Part shown: positions 26,887 through 36,396 of the stretch, one piece after another
Layout of the letters: the number at the start of each line of letters is the position of its first letter
How positions within the stretch are numbered: the stretch's first letter is position 1
NCBI GenBank assembly: GCA_016840285.1
Contig: JAEOSR010000146.1
Location: 1 to 64,000 of the forward strand
Reading direction: 5' to 3'
Origin: Candidatus Hodarchaeota archaeon
GTDB lineage: Archaea; Asgardarchaeota; Heimdallarchaeia; Hodarchaeales; Hodarchaeaceae
Length of the DNA stretch: 64,000 bases
The notes under the pieces: generated by a model
The model's database searches: none
Told to the model about the DNA's origin: nothing
What the model saw: only the letters and a program-made list of their open reading frames with translations
Position numbers and translations under genes: made by a program

Positions 26887-28335
26887 ATGAAGTTACTTCT
26901 GATAGAACCACCTAAACAATTTTGGTTTGTGATGGGGGAGTATCTCCCACCTCCGTATAGTCTTTTAATTTTAGCAGCAGTAGTAGAAAAGGAGGTACCC
27001 GAATTTGACGTCAAAATTATTGATTGTCAAGCGGAAGAATTGGATTGGGGGAAGCTAGAAGAGCGAATTCGAAGAGAGAAACCTGATATTGTCGGATCAG
27101 GAAGTCATGCCACTTGTAATGTGTATAAAACGGTTCGGACACTTGATCTTGCTAAACAAATAGATCCAGAAGTAATTACCATTACTGGTGGTTCACATTT
27201 TACTATGCTCGATGAAACGACATTAAAACAATACTCAAGTATTGATATTATCTTACGTTACGAGGCAGAAAAGACTCTTGTTGAATTATTAAAACATTTT
27301 CAGACCCACGGTTGTTCTACAAATGAATTAAGGAACGTTCAAGGAATCGCATTTAGACAAAATGGTGAATTTCGAAGAACACCTGATTATCCACCTCTAA
27401 CAAGTGAAGAGTTGGAGAATACACCTTATCCAGCTTATCATCTCCTTCCAGATATGAATCAATATCATTTCGCGATGATGAGTGATGTTCCTTATATACT
27501 TCTAGAGGGTTCACGTGGATGTACGCATAATTGTACATTTTGTTCGCAAACCACTTTCTATCGTCGACACTGGAGCACTAAATCAGTCAGTCGTATTGCT
27601 GATGAGATGGAATGGATGTACAATACCTTTGGTAGTCGTTTTTTTTGGTTTACAGATGACAATTTCTGTGGAGGTCGTCCCAAATATATAGAAGAATTGT
27701 GTCAAGAGATGCTTTCTCGCGGATTACATGGGGATGAAATCGAATGGTTTGCTCAAATGCGCGTAGATAGTATTCTAAAAGTGGGTGATGGATTAAAGAC
27801 CATGAATCGTGCAGGCAACTATTGGCAACTCGTGGGCGGAGAATCCCCACATGCGAACGTTTTAGATGAATTCAAAAAAGGGATTAGAGGAAGTCAAACA
27901 GTAGATGCAATTAAATTACTAAGAGAAAATAACATTTTGGCTCAGCTAATGGTAATGCTTGGCCATGAGAATGAGACAAGTGAAACGATCCAGGAAACGA
28001 TGAAATGGGCAACTGATATTGTAAAACCAGATTTTATTATTACAATGTTATTGACACCTTATCCTGGAACACCACTCTATGAAGATCTCCTCAAAAAAGG
28101 ACGAATCTCTGATGATAATTGGACGAATTATGATATGATTCATGCTGTTTGTGATATGAAATATCTTACTGCTACGGAATTACAAGAAGAGTTGTATAAA
28201 GCGTATCGTCATGTTTATGATAGTTGGTCCCGACGATTCACTGGGATGTTTGCCAAAAATAAGTATAAACGGAGAATTTATTGGTACTACTTCAAAGCGG
28301 GTGTTATAGGTCAACTTAAACGGTTAATTCCTTAA
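26887..28335 (+). CDS. cobalamin-binding radical SAM protein (BchE-like)
   Basis: 482 residues. Residues ~1-150 form a B12-binding Rossmann domain (PPPYSLLILAAVVEKE, ITGGSHFTMLDE). The radical SAM cluster motif CTHNCTFC is near residue 214 within LLEGSRGCTHNCTFCSQ, followed by FFWFTDDNFCG. The layout is that of class B methyltransferases and the BchE/anaerobic cyclase family. The substrate is unknown; lipids and tetrapyrroles are typical for the group. It stands upstream of a decayed nucleotidyltransferase and a lipid-type phosphatidyltransferase. Confidence 0.87.
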   Translation: MKLLLIEPPKQFWFVMGEYLPPPYSLLILAAVVEKEVPEFDVKIIDCQAEELDWGKLEERIRREKPDIVGSGSHATCNVYKTVRTLDLAKQIDPEVITITGGSHFTMLDETTLKQYSSIDIILRYEAEKTLVELLKHFQTHGCSTNELRNVQGIAFRQNGEFRRTPDYPPLTSEELENTPYPAYHLLPDMNQYHFAMMSDVPYILLEGSRGCTHNCTFCSQTTFYRRHWSTKSVSRIADEMEWMYNTFGSRFFWFTDDNFCGGRPKYIEELCQEMLSRGLHGDEIEWFAQMRVDSILKVGDGLKTMNRAGNYWQLVGGESPHANVLDEFKKGIRGSQTVDAIKLLRENNILAQLMVMLGHENETSETIQETMKWATDIVKPDFIITMLLTPYPGTPLYEDLLKKGRISDDNWTNYDMIHAVCDMKYLTATELQEELYKAYRHVYDSWSRRFTGMFAKNKYKRRIYWYYFKAGVIGQLKRLIP

Positions 28336-28474
28336 ATCTAGGTGGAAAGATAGAACTTAATAGGTTTAAATAAGATAATTAATTCTCCACCCTGATCGTT
28401 TAGAACGTCGTTGGATGCCAGTAACCTGAAAGGTGCCAGTATCTGCCAGTTTTGAAAAGACATTTTATTTGTAG

Positions 28475-28876
28475 AATTACCAAAAGAGAATACTTCTAAT
28501 ACACAGGGAAACTGATCTGTCCTTATGCATTGATTTTACTCCTAATTCTCACATTCAGCTAGAAGATGCAACGAAAGTTTTCACAGATAGCAAGAATAAT
28601 ATCTTACGTATTGGGAAAAATCTGTCAGCTTGGACTGCAATTGATACTGGTCTTTTCTGTCTCTCTCCATGTGTTTTTAAACGATTAAAGCAAGTTTCAG
28701 GTAAATATGTATCTGTTACCGATGGAGTCAATCAGATGATACGCCATGGGGATTGTGTTAAGGGGGTAGATGTATCAGGAATCTTCTGGGCTGATATTGA
28801 CACCCTTACAGATCTAAGAAACGCAGAGGCTTTTCTATCGAATGATGAAATTTCAAAAGAACCTGAGGGAGAATAA
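28475..28876 (+). pseudogene. N-terminally truncated sugar/inositol-phosphate nucleotidyltransferase
   Basis: The frame from just after a TAG at 28472-28474 to TAA at 28874-28876 is open for 133 codons but has no early ATG. It reads like the C-terminal half of an inositol-1-phosphate cytidylyltransferase: HIQLEDATKVF, LRIGKNLSAWTAIDTGLFCL, then GIFWADIDTLTDLRNAEAF. The N-terminal half, with the GAGxGxR nucleotide-binding signature, is missing and was not found in the 140 bp upstream. The next gene is the CDP-alcohol phosphatidyltransferase that normally follows or is fused to this domain, so this is the remnant of a once-paired gene. Confidence 0.75.
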
Positions 28877-29016
28877 ACTATCATTTTTGAACAACCAAAA
28901 ACGATGTAAAATATTGACCGAAATGGCGAACAGATTAGAAAATTCAAAATTTCTTAGAAATATATAGAAGGTATAATCTTTTTAAGTAAATTATAGGAAT
29001 ATTAGGAGTTCTTAAT

Positions 29017-29745
29017 ATGTCTTTACAGAGAATATTGACGAAGTTCTCACGTAGTAACATAGAAAAATCTGAAGAATATAGCTTAAAGAAAGAAGATTTT
29101 ACTTGCCGATTCATGCAAAAAATATCAATGCCTATCGCCCGATTTATCTATCCTTTTGGTTTTATTACTCCAAATCAAATCACATGGTTTCATTATTTCT
29201 TGGTTATTCTTGGTTCAATGATTTTAATTGTTGCAGAGGAAAACATTGTATTACTCTTTTTAGTTGGTCTTTGTCTTTGGCTCTCAGCTCTCATTGATGG
29301 TCTCGATGGTCAGCTAGCGAGATTGAGAGGAACCTCAAGCAAAAAAGGAGAGTGGCTGGATAGAATTTTAGATGAAGGAAAAGGTTATCCCTTTTTCTTA
29401 GCTTTAGGAATGCACATCCAAGATTTAAGTGGAAATTTCACTCTTCACCTTTTGGGAAATCAAGTAATGACATTAGATGTTTGGTTTACAATGGCTATCC
29501 TGTTTGCTTGTGCTTCTTGGCTAAGTATGATGGTTTCCTTCGGTAATTGGATATTAAAAGAACCAATGGTGGTAAGTAACGGAAATGTTTACATTGTATG
29601 GTTTTTCTTAATTTTCAATATATTAGATTGGTTTTTATTCCTCTTTACCATTGGTGTAATCTTGGCAATGGTGTGGACACTCTTTGAAAAGACTTTTTTC
29701 GCTCCCGCAAATCCAATAGAATCAAAAGACGCCTCTGACTCATAA
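29017..29745 (+). CDS. CDP-alcohol phosphatidyltransferase (DIPP-synthase-like)
   Basis: 242 residues with about six hydrophobic segments. The family motif DG-x2-AR-x8-G-x3-D-x3-D is exact in DGQLARLRGTSSKKGEWLDR followed by ILD, near residues 95-117. The enzyme transfers a phospho-alcohol from a CDP-alcohol in the membrane. Its neighbour is a decayed inositol-phosphate cytidylyltransferase-like gene, so its ancestral product was probably an inositol phosphodiester or an inositol lipid. Whether it still works with a cytidylyltransferase elsewhere is unknown. AGGAGT lies at about 29004. Confidence 0.87.
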   Translation: MSLQRILTKFSRSNIEKSEEYSLKKEDFTCRFMQKISMPIARFIYPFGFITPNQITWFHYFLVILGSMILIVAEENIVLLFLVGLCLWLSALIDGLDGQLARLRGTSSKKGEWLDRILDEGKGYPFFLALGMHIQDLSGNFTLHLLGNQVMTLDVWFTMAILFACASWLSMMVSFGNWILKEPMVVSNGNVYIVWFFLIFNILDWFLFLFTIGVILAMVWTLFEKTFFAPANPIESKDASDS

Positions 29746-29823
29746 TAATCGATTAACTAATGTCACAGAAAAAAATTTAATAGAATTTTAATAGAATTAT
29801 AATCCAGCGTCTTCATGCAAGAT

Positions 29824-29931
29824 CTAAGCCATATCTGTCTTTTCCCAAGTGAAATCAGGATCATCACGACCAAAGTGAGTTTCATCTCTGGTTTTATCGT
29901 GTTGATTCTTATAAAATATGAATCCTTTGTC
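29824..29931 (-). pseudogene. metK: relic of the 3' end of a methionine adenosyltransferase gene
   Basis: On the minus strand a 35-codon open stretch ends THFGRDDPDFTWEKTDMA and a TAG. The HFGR-x-n-FTWEKTD ending is the conserved C-terminus of bacterial/eukaryotic-type S-adenosylmethionine synthetase; the archaeal-type enzyme ends differently. An in-frame TGA at 29932-29934 and absence of the rest of the gene show it is a fragment. It sits in an otherwise empty gap beside another relic. Confidence 0.65.
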
Positions 29932-30003
29932 TCAAGACTGAAGAAGAAAGATGTAATTAAAGACTAATTAAATACTAGATTCATTCTCAATAAATCTTTC
30001 TTT

Positions 30004-30843
30004 CTAATATTCAGCTAAATTTCCTTCTCGTCTTGCTGCCTGAACTGTACGCCGAAAGTACCATATACCAAGAAGGGGAAGTAAAACTGATGAAATCACA
30101 ACAATCACCAACTCAAGCTCAAAGGGTAATAATTCAGGTGCTTCTCCAATCATGACAGTGCGAAATAAGTCCACACAGTAGGAGAGAGGAATTAATCGAG
30201 AGATAACTTGAATGAATTCAGGAAGGGCTGAGAATGGGAAGAACATTGCACAAACGATCATGAACAAAAACTGAAGAAAGTTGGTGAAGGTATTCATGGA
30301 TTCTTTATACTTTAAAGCGAGTCCAGCAAATCCAAATGAGAAACCAAAGCATACAAAAAGGCTGAGACACAAAATGATGAGGCCAAGGCCCAAATTTGCC
30401 AGAGGTAACCTGCCAAAAACTAATGACATAAAGAAAAAAGTGACTATTACATTGAGTCCAGTCCATATAAGGTTAGCAAAGATCCTAGACACCAAGGTGG
30501 AAAAATAACTGATTGGGGTCATAAATAATGACTCTAAAGTTCCTTGATATTGTTCCTCTCGTAATGAGTTACCAATATCCCAGAGCGCTGTTGAAAGAAA
30601 CATGAAAAGGATAAAGGAATAAAACATTATACCAACACCGTAAGTTGTTTTTTCTGGGGGAGTCAAAACCAATGCAGCCACTGTAAAAATGAACATAATA
30701 AAGAAAATCTGGAAGAAACTAAGGATAAACGATAATTTATAACGGGTTAAAACCGTAAATTCCTTTTTTGTCATAGACCAGAATTGGTTCCACCACATCT
30801 GAAAACCATGAACCTGTTGTTTATTAATCGAGATTATAGCCAT
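30004..30843 (-). CDS. ABC-2 type transporter permease (second of pair)
   Basis: 279 residues with six hydrophobic segments and the cytoplasmic loop EEQYQGTLESLFMTPISYFS, a hallmark of ABC-2 exporters. TAGGAGG lies 7 bp before the ATG. It follows a paralogous permease by 11 bp and the ATPase before that, so the exporter is probably a heterodimer of two permeases. The substrate is unknown. Confidence 0.9.
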   Translation of the reverse strand: MAIISINKQQVHGFQMWWNQFWSMTKKEFTVLTRYKLSFILSFFQIFFIMFIFTVAALVLTPPEKTTYGVGIMFYSFILFMFLSTALWDIGNSLREEQYQGTLESLFMTPISYFSTLVSRIFANLIWTGLNVIVTFFFMSLVFGRLPLANLGLGLIILCLSLFVCFGFSFGFAGLALKYKESMNTFTNFLQFLFMIVCAMFFPFSALPEFIQVISRLIPLSYCVDLFRTVMIGEAPELLPFELELVIVVISSVLLPLLGIWYFRRTVQAARREGNLAEY

Positions 30844-30854
30844 GATTATTCCTC

Positions 30855-31721
30855 CTAAAATTGACCTATTCCTTCTGCTCTTTTACTCCTTGCTTCAGTC
30901 TTTGCAAAGATCCAGTATCCAATGAGGGGGCATATGAGAGTGAAAGCAAAGAGGACACCTAAATCAAGAAACACATTACCAAAAAGCCACTTTAAACCCG
31001 TTAGAGCCGCCTGAATGTCATGAGTCAGATAAAAACCTGGAAACATAAAGGCAAAAAACTGTATAAACACAGGCAAAACAGTAATAGGGAAGAAAATACC
31101 CGATATTATTGCTAACGGCCATTGGAAAGTGTTGAAAATAGTATTGGCTTGTTTAACTTTCAATACCAACGCGCCAAGAAGAAAGGATAAGCCATTAATT
31201 GGAATCAGACCAAGAAAAAGAATAAATAGTGCCAAGAGTACTTGCCCCTGAAGTGGATTGACTCCAAAAACAATACAACCTAATGTATATCCTAACACAA
31301 AAGTGAAAAGTGATCTTGCTTCTACATAGAGCGTTAAACCAGCCAAAATGGAAAGTTTGTGAGCTGGGGACATGAAAAGAGATTCTAGAGTTCCAAGTGT
31401 CTGTTCACGACGAATAAAGAGACCAAAGAGCCAGAATGACGTCGTTATTGATGAAAAGACGTTTGCCCCAATTATCATATATGCCATATAATTCGCTTCT
31501 GTTAAACCTGTGCTTTGCTGAAAGTTTGCTGATGCGGCAGCGGTGGAACCAGCCATAGCTTGGCCTAATAAAATAGGCATAGCAGCCAAAAACAGTGGTA
31601 TAAGAACATCCATAAACAATGCTCCCTTATATCGCGAAATTATTTTCACTCGAACAATGAATGTTCCCAAAAGCACCCCTAGATGATTGTTTAAGGACAC
31701 ATCAGTTGAGCGTAATACCAT
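30855..31721 (-). CDS. ABC-2 type transporter permease (first of pair)
   Basis: 288 residues, six hydrophobic segments, with loop RREQTLGTLESLFMSPAHKLS closely parallel to the downstream permease. It begins 16 bp after the ATPase stop. The matched TLESLFM loops suggest the pair arose by duplication and dock onto the same ATPase. The substrate is unknown. Confidence 0.9.
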   Translation of the reverse strand: MVLRSTDVSLNNHLGVLLGTFIVRVKIISRYKGALFMDVLIPLFLAAMPILLGQAMAGSTAAASANFQQSTGLTEANYMAYMIIGANVFSSITTSFWLFGLFIRREQTLGTLESLFMSPAHKLSILAGLTLYVEARSLFTFVLGYTLGCIVFGVNPLQGQVLLALFILFLGLIPINGLSFLLGALVLKVKQANTIFNTFQWPLAIISGIFFPITVLPVFIQFFAFMFPGFYLTHDIQAALTGLKWLFGNVFLDLGVLFAFTLICPLIGYWIFAKTEARSKRAEGIGQF

Positions 31722-31737
31722 CTTTGACCCTCAGTCA

Positions 31738-32781
31738 TTAAGTTGAAATATCGCTTTGTCGCGTGTCATCCATAAGTGAACGACCTGTGATATTTACAAA
31801 TACATCTTCTAAGGTTGTCTCTTGCTTGTCAATATTTCGGATAACAGCTCCTTTGACGTTTAGAGTTGAAATAATATCAGGGAGGATCTGGCGACTGTCT
31901 TCACAAACAATGCTTAAATAGGGCTTCTCCTCCGTGGAACCATTATTTGACCGTTTGATAAGAATATTGGCTGATGTGACACCAGGAAGAGAGTTGACAG
32001 CGAGTCTAGCTTCTTCAGGGATAGAGCCTTCGATACTGAGAATGTCAGATTGTTGTAATCCGTCTTTTAGTTCTAGAGGATCGTCAAGAGCAATAATTTG
32101 TCCTTGATCAATGATTGCTATTCGATGACAAAGCTCTTCAGCCTCGTACATCTGATGGGTACAATAGATAATAGTTTTATTTTCACTCTCATTGTGTTCT
32201 TTTACAATTTTCCTAAGTCGTCGCGCTTCTTTAACATCTAGGGTGTTTGTAGGCTCATCTAACATCAGAATAGGAGCATCATTGATCAAAGAGCGTGCAA
32301 AAACCATTTTCATTTTCTGACCAGACGAATAAGTCTCAACCGTTCGATCAGCAATCTTTTCAAGTTCTAAGAGGGTGATCAAGTGGTCTATTCTTTCTCT
32401 TCGCATTTTTTGTGGGACATGATAGAGAGCACCGAAATATTCAAGGTTCTCTCGCCCTGTTAATTTCCAATAAAGTCCTCTTTCCCCCATTAGCATTGCT
32501 CCAATAGACGCTTTAACTTGTTTATCTTGGTCTAGAGTATATCCATTTATCTTTGCTGTACCAGAAGTTGGTAAGAGTAAGGTCGTGAGAATTTTAATCA
32601 GAGTGGTCTTCCCAGCGCCATTCGGGCCAAGTAATCCGAATATTTCTCCTTGATTCACATAGAACGAGACACCCTTTAATGCCTCTACTTCATTTTTTTG
32701 GCTCCGAAATAATCCTGTTCGTTTTTTAGAGGAATAATTTTTAACTAGGTCGTTTACTTCAATCATTTTCTGTTGAGACAT
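31738..32781 (-). CDS. ABC transporter ATP-binding protein
   Basis: 347 residues. Walker A GPNGAGKTT near residue 53, signature YSSGQKMKMVFA near 150, Walker B ILMLDEPTNTLD near 170 and switch histidine CTHQMYEAEELC near 205 are complete. The C-terminal ~120 residues are the extension of DrrA/NatA-like exporters. AGAAGGAAG precedes the ATG. It is first of the three-gene exporter operon. Confidence 0.92.
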   Translation of the reverse strand: MSQQKMIEVNDLVKNYSSKKRTGLFRSQKNEVEALKGVSFYVNQGEIFGLLGPNGAGKTTLIKILTTLLLPTSGTAKINGYTLDQDKQVKASIGAMLMGERGLYWKLTGRENLEYFGALYHVPQKMRRERIDHLITLLELEKIADRTVETYSSGQKMKMVFARSLINDAPILMLDEPTNTLDVKEARRLRKIVKEHNESENKTIIYCTHQMYEAEELCHRIAIIDQGQIIALDDPLELKDGLQQSDILSIEGSIPEEARLAVNSLPGVTSANILIKRSNNGSTEEKPYLSIVCEDSRQILPDIISTLNVKGAVIRNIDKQETTLEDVFVNITGRSLMDDTRQSDIST

Positions 32782-33150
32782 GGGAAAGCTTCCTTCTATG
32801 AGATTTTGATTCTTGTTACATGAAAGTGGAAGAAACTTACAATTTACAACTTTATGTAAAAGAATTACTTAAGTGGTTTAAATAGACTTTCGTTATGGCA
32901 AAATATCATTTAAGGCATATAACAACGAATAATTCGTCTTTTTTCTACTATTTCCTTAAAAAAATTTCTCAGGTTAAGATATTCGACGATACACTCTTTT
33001 TAGTACATTTTTCAGAATCGAAATTTGATTAATCCCTGTTAAAGAGGTAATACTCTCTTTATCGAGAATTCAGAAGAATCCCAACTTTTCTCCCGATAAA
33101 AAAGCGTTGAAAAATTAATTAAAAACTCCCTTGGTGTAGAAGTATATGAT

Positions 33151-34032
33151 GTGCGAACCTTAAGTAAGATTGATTTGACAATCTTAGGAAATGACGGTGG
33201 AGAAGAAACTGCAGGTTGGGCTGCTGACTCTAGAAGAGATATTACTGAATTAAAAATTGTTAAAGTCGCAAAAAAAGCAGCTCAAAAAGCAATTGATGGA
33301 TTCGGGGCCAAATTAGTTGAGCTTGGTGACTATGAAGTTATTCTCGAACCAGCAGCAATCGGAGGAATGGTTTCGTTGATGACTATGAATGGGTTTGGTG
33401 CAAAGATGTACCAAGAGTACAGGAGCTTTCTAAGAGACAAAATTGGAGAAAAACTGTTTTCAGAGGAGTTAGATCTTTGGTCTGATCCTTTAGATAATCG
33501 TGGTCTGATGGCTTCCGTATTTGATGGAGAGGGGAATCCAACGAAAAAATTTGATCTTATAAGCAAAGGTGTTGCTAAATCTCTTGCTTATGATACTTTA
33601 ACAGCATCAAAAGATGGAATCGAGAGTACAGGCCATAATGTCAAACTTTGGAAAGTATTATTCTTTGGAGAATCTTTTCCTTTAGCAAATCATCTTTTCC
33701 TGAGAGAAGGGGATTCTAACATTGAAGAAATGATTGCAGAAACGAAAAATGGGATTTTAGTAACACATTTCCATTATCAAAACGCTGTGAACCCTGTAAA
33801 AGGGGTCTTCACAGGATTAACACGGGATGGGACTTGGTTAATCGAGAATGGTGAAATAAAATTTCCAGTTAAAACCCTTAGATATACTGATACCGTAACA
33901 AGATATCTAGAAAGGATTGATTTAATTGGTAAATATCAAGAGTTACAGGATGGTTACAATTGGATTTTCCAAGGAATGTTTCCTCCAATGAAACTTCCGT
34001 CATTTAGATTTACAGGTTCTTCAGCAAAGTAA
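33151..34032 (+). pseudogene. N-terminally truncated TldE/PmbA-like protein
   Basis: 293 residues from a GTG, matching only the C-terminal two thirds of the TldD/PmbA family: ILGNDGGEETAGWAADSRRD, VILEPAAIGGMVSLM, FDGEGNPTKKFDLISKG, and a C-terminus close to TldE. The HExxxH zinc motif of TldD is absent, as in TldE. Coding similarity continues in frame upstream (EKLIKNSLGVEVYD) to a stop near 33097. A second frame at about 33040-33116 gives NPNFSPDKKALKN, which would precede it after a frameshift. The rest of the N-terminal domain and a TldD partner are missing. It is most likely decayed, although the remaining ORF is long and intact. Confidence 0.65.
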
Positions 34033-34085
34033 GAATAACTTCTGTGAAGGGCAATAAATCTCCCTTGAGTCATATAAATGGCTTC

Positions 34086-34454
34086 TTAAATACTTATTAG
34101 CTTTCGATTCTCCTCTGTATCATCATAAATTCGCCACTCTGAGACTTGATTGTCTTCAATTTTAGCTGTCCATATTGCAGGACCATCAAGAACGGGTTCC
34201 GAGCATTCTGAATGACCTAACAGAATTACAAAGTTATCTCGTGAAATAACGGTGTGAAAAACATTTTTATAATCAGGGTACTCAGTAAAAAATTCATCCC
34301 AGCTTGTCTTCATCTGTTCTTTATTTTCTACCCGATTTTTGCTATCTATGAACTTATGATTCTCAGCCATTAGAGCTATAACGCCTTCTAAATTTCGCGC
34401 GTTTATATTTTCATTATAAAGAAGAGCTACTAACTTTGGATCTCTCTCATCCAT
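34086..34454 (-). CDS. SnoaL-like / NTF2-fold protein
   Basis: 122 residues with the small cone-barrel pattern: LVALLYNENINARNLEGVIALMAE, then FIDSKNRVENKEQMKTSWDEFF and WRIYDDTEENRKLI at the end. SnoaL-like proteins range from isomerases to ligand-binding proteins; no catalytic residues can be assigned. It is convergent with the truncated TldE gene and has no partner. Confidence 0.75.
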   Translation of the reverse strand: MDERDPKLVALLYNENINARNLEGVIALMAENHKFIDSKNRVENKEQMKTSWDEFFTEYPDYKNVFHTVISRDNFVILLGHSECSEPVLDGPAIWTAKIEDNQVSEWRIYDDTEENRKLISI

Positions 34455-34535
34455 GATAATCGAATTAATGGGATAAAAATACTTAATAAATGTATCCCCT
34501 TGAATTAATCAAGAAAAAATCAGACAAAATCCCGA

Positions 34536-34994
34536 TTAGCGATGATATACTTTATCTGCCACTGTTTCTGCTATCTCTAGAAGGTATTTTCTATCTATTT
34601 CATCAAAAATATTAGGATCCTCTGAACCAATTGCAATATAGTCCTAATTTAGTATTATTTTTATTAATAACAATCCATATTCAGAAATATCCTGGGGGCA
34701 GATTAAAAACTTCTGTTCAGCATTTGTATCATTAGTAACCTCAAATTTTGTAAATCTGAGTTGATCTAACTTAATAACTGTGGTCTTTGTTTGTTTCCCT
34801 GTATAGTAACCCAGATAAAATTCTTTAGTGACTGGATTGAAGAAATAGACGCCAATCCACGAAAAACGTGGGATTTTGGAGAGATTGTCAACAATAAGTT
34901 TGTAGATAAAGGCTTCTTCATAGGTTGTGGCTAATTCAGAACGTAATGTTGTCAATGCTGTATTGTAGGCGCTTGTTTTATGAGGTATTTCCAA
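34536..34994 (-). pseudogene. GAF-domain protein interrupted by an in-frame TAG
   Basis: The first 116 codons read as a GAF domain of the small free-methionine-sulfoxide-reductase-like type (IPRFSWIGVYFFNP, KEFYLGYYTGKQ). They end at TAG (34644-34646). In the same frame the following 35 codons complete the fold with IGSEDPNIFDEIDRKYLLEI and stop at TAA 34536-34538. The full 152-codon length is normal for a stand-alone GAF protein. The central cysteine-containing segment is divergent. Nonsense mutation, readthrough or a sequence error are all possible. Confidence 0.75.
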
Positions 34995-35079
34995 ATTATT
35001 ATCTCCAAGGATAATTATTTGAGTACTTGTTGCTGCTCCTCCTTTTATAAGATTTGTATTTTCTTGAATGAGGACTTCT

Positions 35080-36258
35080 TTACCTTTCGATGATCATTGT
35101 CAAAGCTTCTCCACCACCAAGACAGATGGTTGCTAGACCTCGGTGGCCATTTTGTTTTTCAAGTTCATGAAAGAGTGTAACAAGGATTCTTGTGCCTGAA
35201 CATCCTAAAGGATGTCCTAAAGCGACCGCTCCTCCATTAACATTGAACTTTTCGTCAGGAATGGATAAACTATTTCGTACTGCACAGCTAGCGGAAGCAA
35301 ACGCCTCATTGTGTTCGATTAAATCAAAATCATTGATAGTAAAACCAGTTCTTTCAAGTAATTGTTCAACACCCGTGACTGGAGCTTCCATAACCCATTC
35401 AGGTTTTGTAGCATTGGTTCCGTAAGGCCCGATCTTTGCTAGAATTGGTATACCCTTCTCTTTGGCTAGATCTTCTGACATGACCACTACTGCACTGGAA
35501 CCGTCGGATATTTGTGATGCGTTACCAGCGGTCACCTTTCCATCTTTCTTGAACACAGGACGTAGTTTTGCTAGTTTTTCCAATGTAGTATCTGGCCGAA
35601 TTCCCTCATCTTTAGTTATTGTTACACTCCCTTTTCTTCGTACAGGAACTTCGACCGGGACAATTTCTTTCTTAAATTTACCTTCCTCTGTTGCTTGGTG
35701 AGCACGTTGGTGTGATCTGAGGGCGAAGGCATCCATCTCCTCTCGACTGACATTAAACCGCTCTGAAATAATATCACCAGTATTTCCCATAGCCATATCG
35801 TTATATATGTCATAGAGCCCATCATGATACATAGCATCTACTAACTGATCATTGCCATATCGATATCCTTGTCGTCCTTTCATCAGTAAGTAGGGAGCCA
35901 TAGACATGTTTTCTGTCCCTCCTGCTACTAAAATATCCATATCACCTGTTTTAATCATTTGAGCTGCCCACATGATTGTTGCCATCCCCGAACCACAGAC
36001 TTTGTTGATGGTAATGGCGCCAATTGATACTGGTAATCCAGCGTATATTGTAGCTTGACGTGCTGTATTTTGAGCACAGCCTGCTGAAATCACTTGCCCC
36101 ATCAGGACATGATCAACCTCTTCAGGTTGAATTTGAGAACGATTTACTGCTTCTTTGATCACAACTGCTCCTAGTTGGGCCGCGGTAAAATTAGAGAAAG
36201 CTCCTAACATTCGTCCCATTGGTGATCTACACATGCTCGTTATAACTGGTGTATTCAT
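35080..36258 (-). CDS. acetyl-CoA C-acyltransferase (thiolase)
   Basis: 392-residue thiolase of normal length. The nucleophilic cysteine is in NKVCGSGMATIMWA near residue 89, the histidine in GGAVALGHPLGCSGTR near 350 and the second cysteine in ATICLGGGEA near 380. GHNEAFASAS-type spacing is seen as EHNEAFASAS. It catalyses acetyl-CoA condensation or 3-ketoacyl-CoA cleavage. With the acyl-CoA dehydrogenase operon 1.5 kb away it probably serves fatty-acid oxidation or synthesis of C4 acyl units. This biosynthetic-type thiolase has no HMG-CoA synthase beside it. Confidence 0.93.
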   Translation of the reverse strand: MNTPVITSMCRSPMGRMLGAFSNFTAAQLGAVVIKEAVNRSQIQPEEVDHVLMGQVISAGCAQNTARQATIYAGLPVSIGAITINKVCGSGMATIMWAAQMIKTGDMDILVAGGTENMSMAPYLLMKGRQGYRYGNDQLVDAMYHDGLYDIYNDMAMGNTGDIISERFNVSREEMDAFALRSHQRAHQATEEGKFKKEIVPVEVPVRRKGSVTITKDEGIRPDTTLEKLAKLRPVFKKDGKVTAGNASQISDGSSAVVVMSEDLAKEKGIPILAKIGPYGTNATKPEWVMEAPVTGVEQLLERTGFTINDFDLIEHNEAFASASCAVRNSLSIPDEKFNVNGGAVALGHPLGCSGTRILVTLFHELEKQNGHRGLATICLGGGEALTMIIER

Positions 36259-36366
36259 TGAAAAGACCTCAATAAGTTGTGAAGTTTGTTCACTAAGAAA
36301 ACTCTTTTAGCCTTTGGTAGCTACATAATTACTATTTTGTATCAGGTCATCTGTTTATACAAGTGT

Positions 36367-36396
36367 GTATCACTGTTTTACGTCGGGTAGTGATAC
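36367..36396. promoter_or_regulatory. inverted repeat upstream of thiolase
   Basis: GTATCACT and AGTGATAC are perfect 8-bp arms separated by 14 bp, about 110 bp upstream of the thiolase start. The surrounding 525-bp gap (36259-36783) shows no other feature besides AT-rich promoter-like stretches before the GTPase. The repeat could be an operator or a transcript hairpin. Confidence 0.35.
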
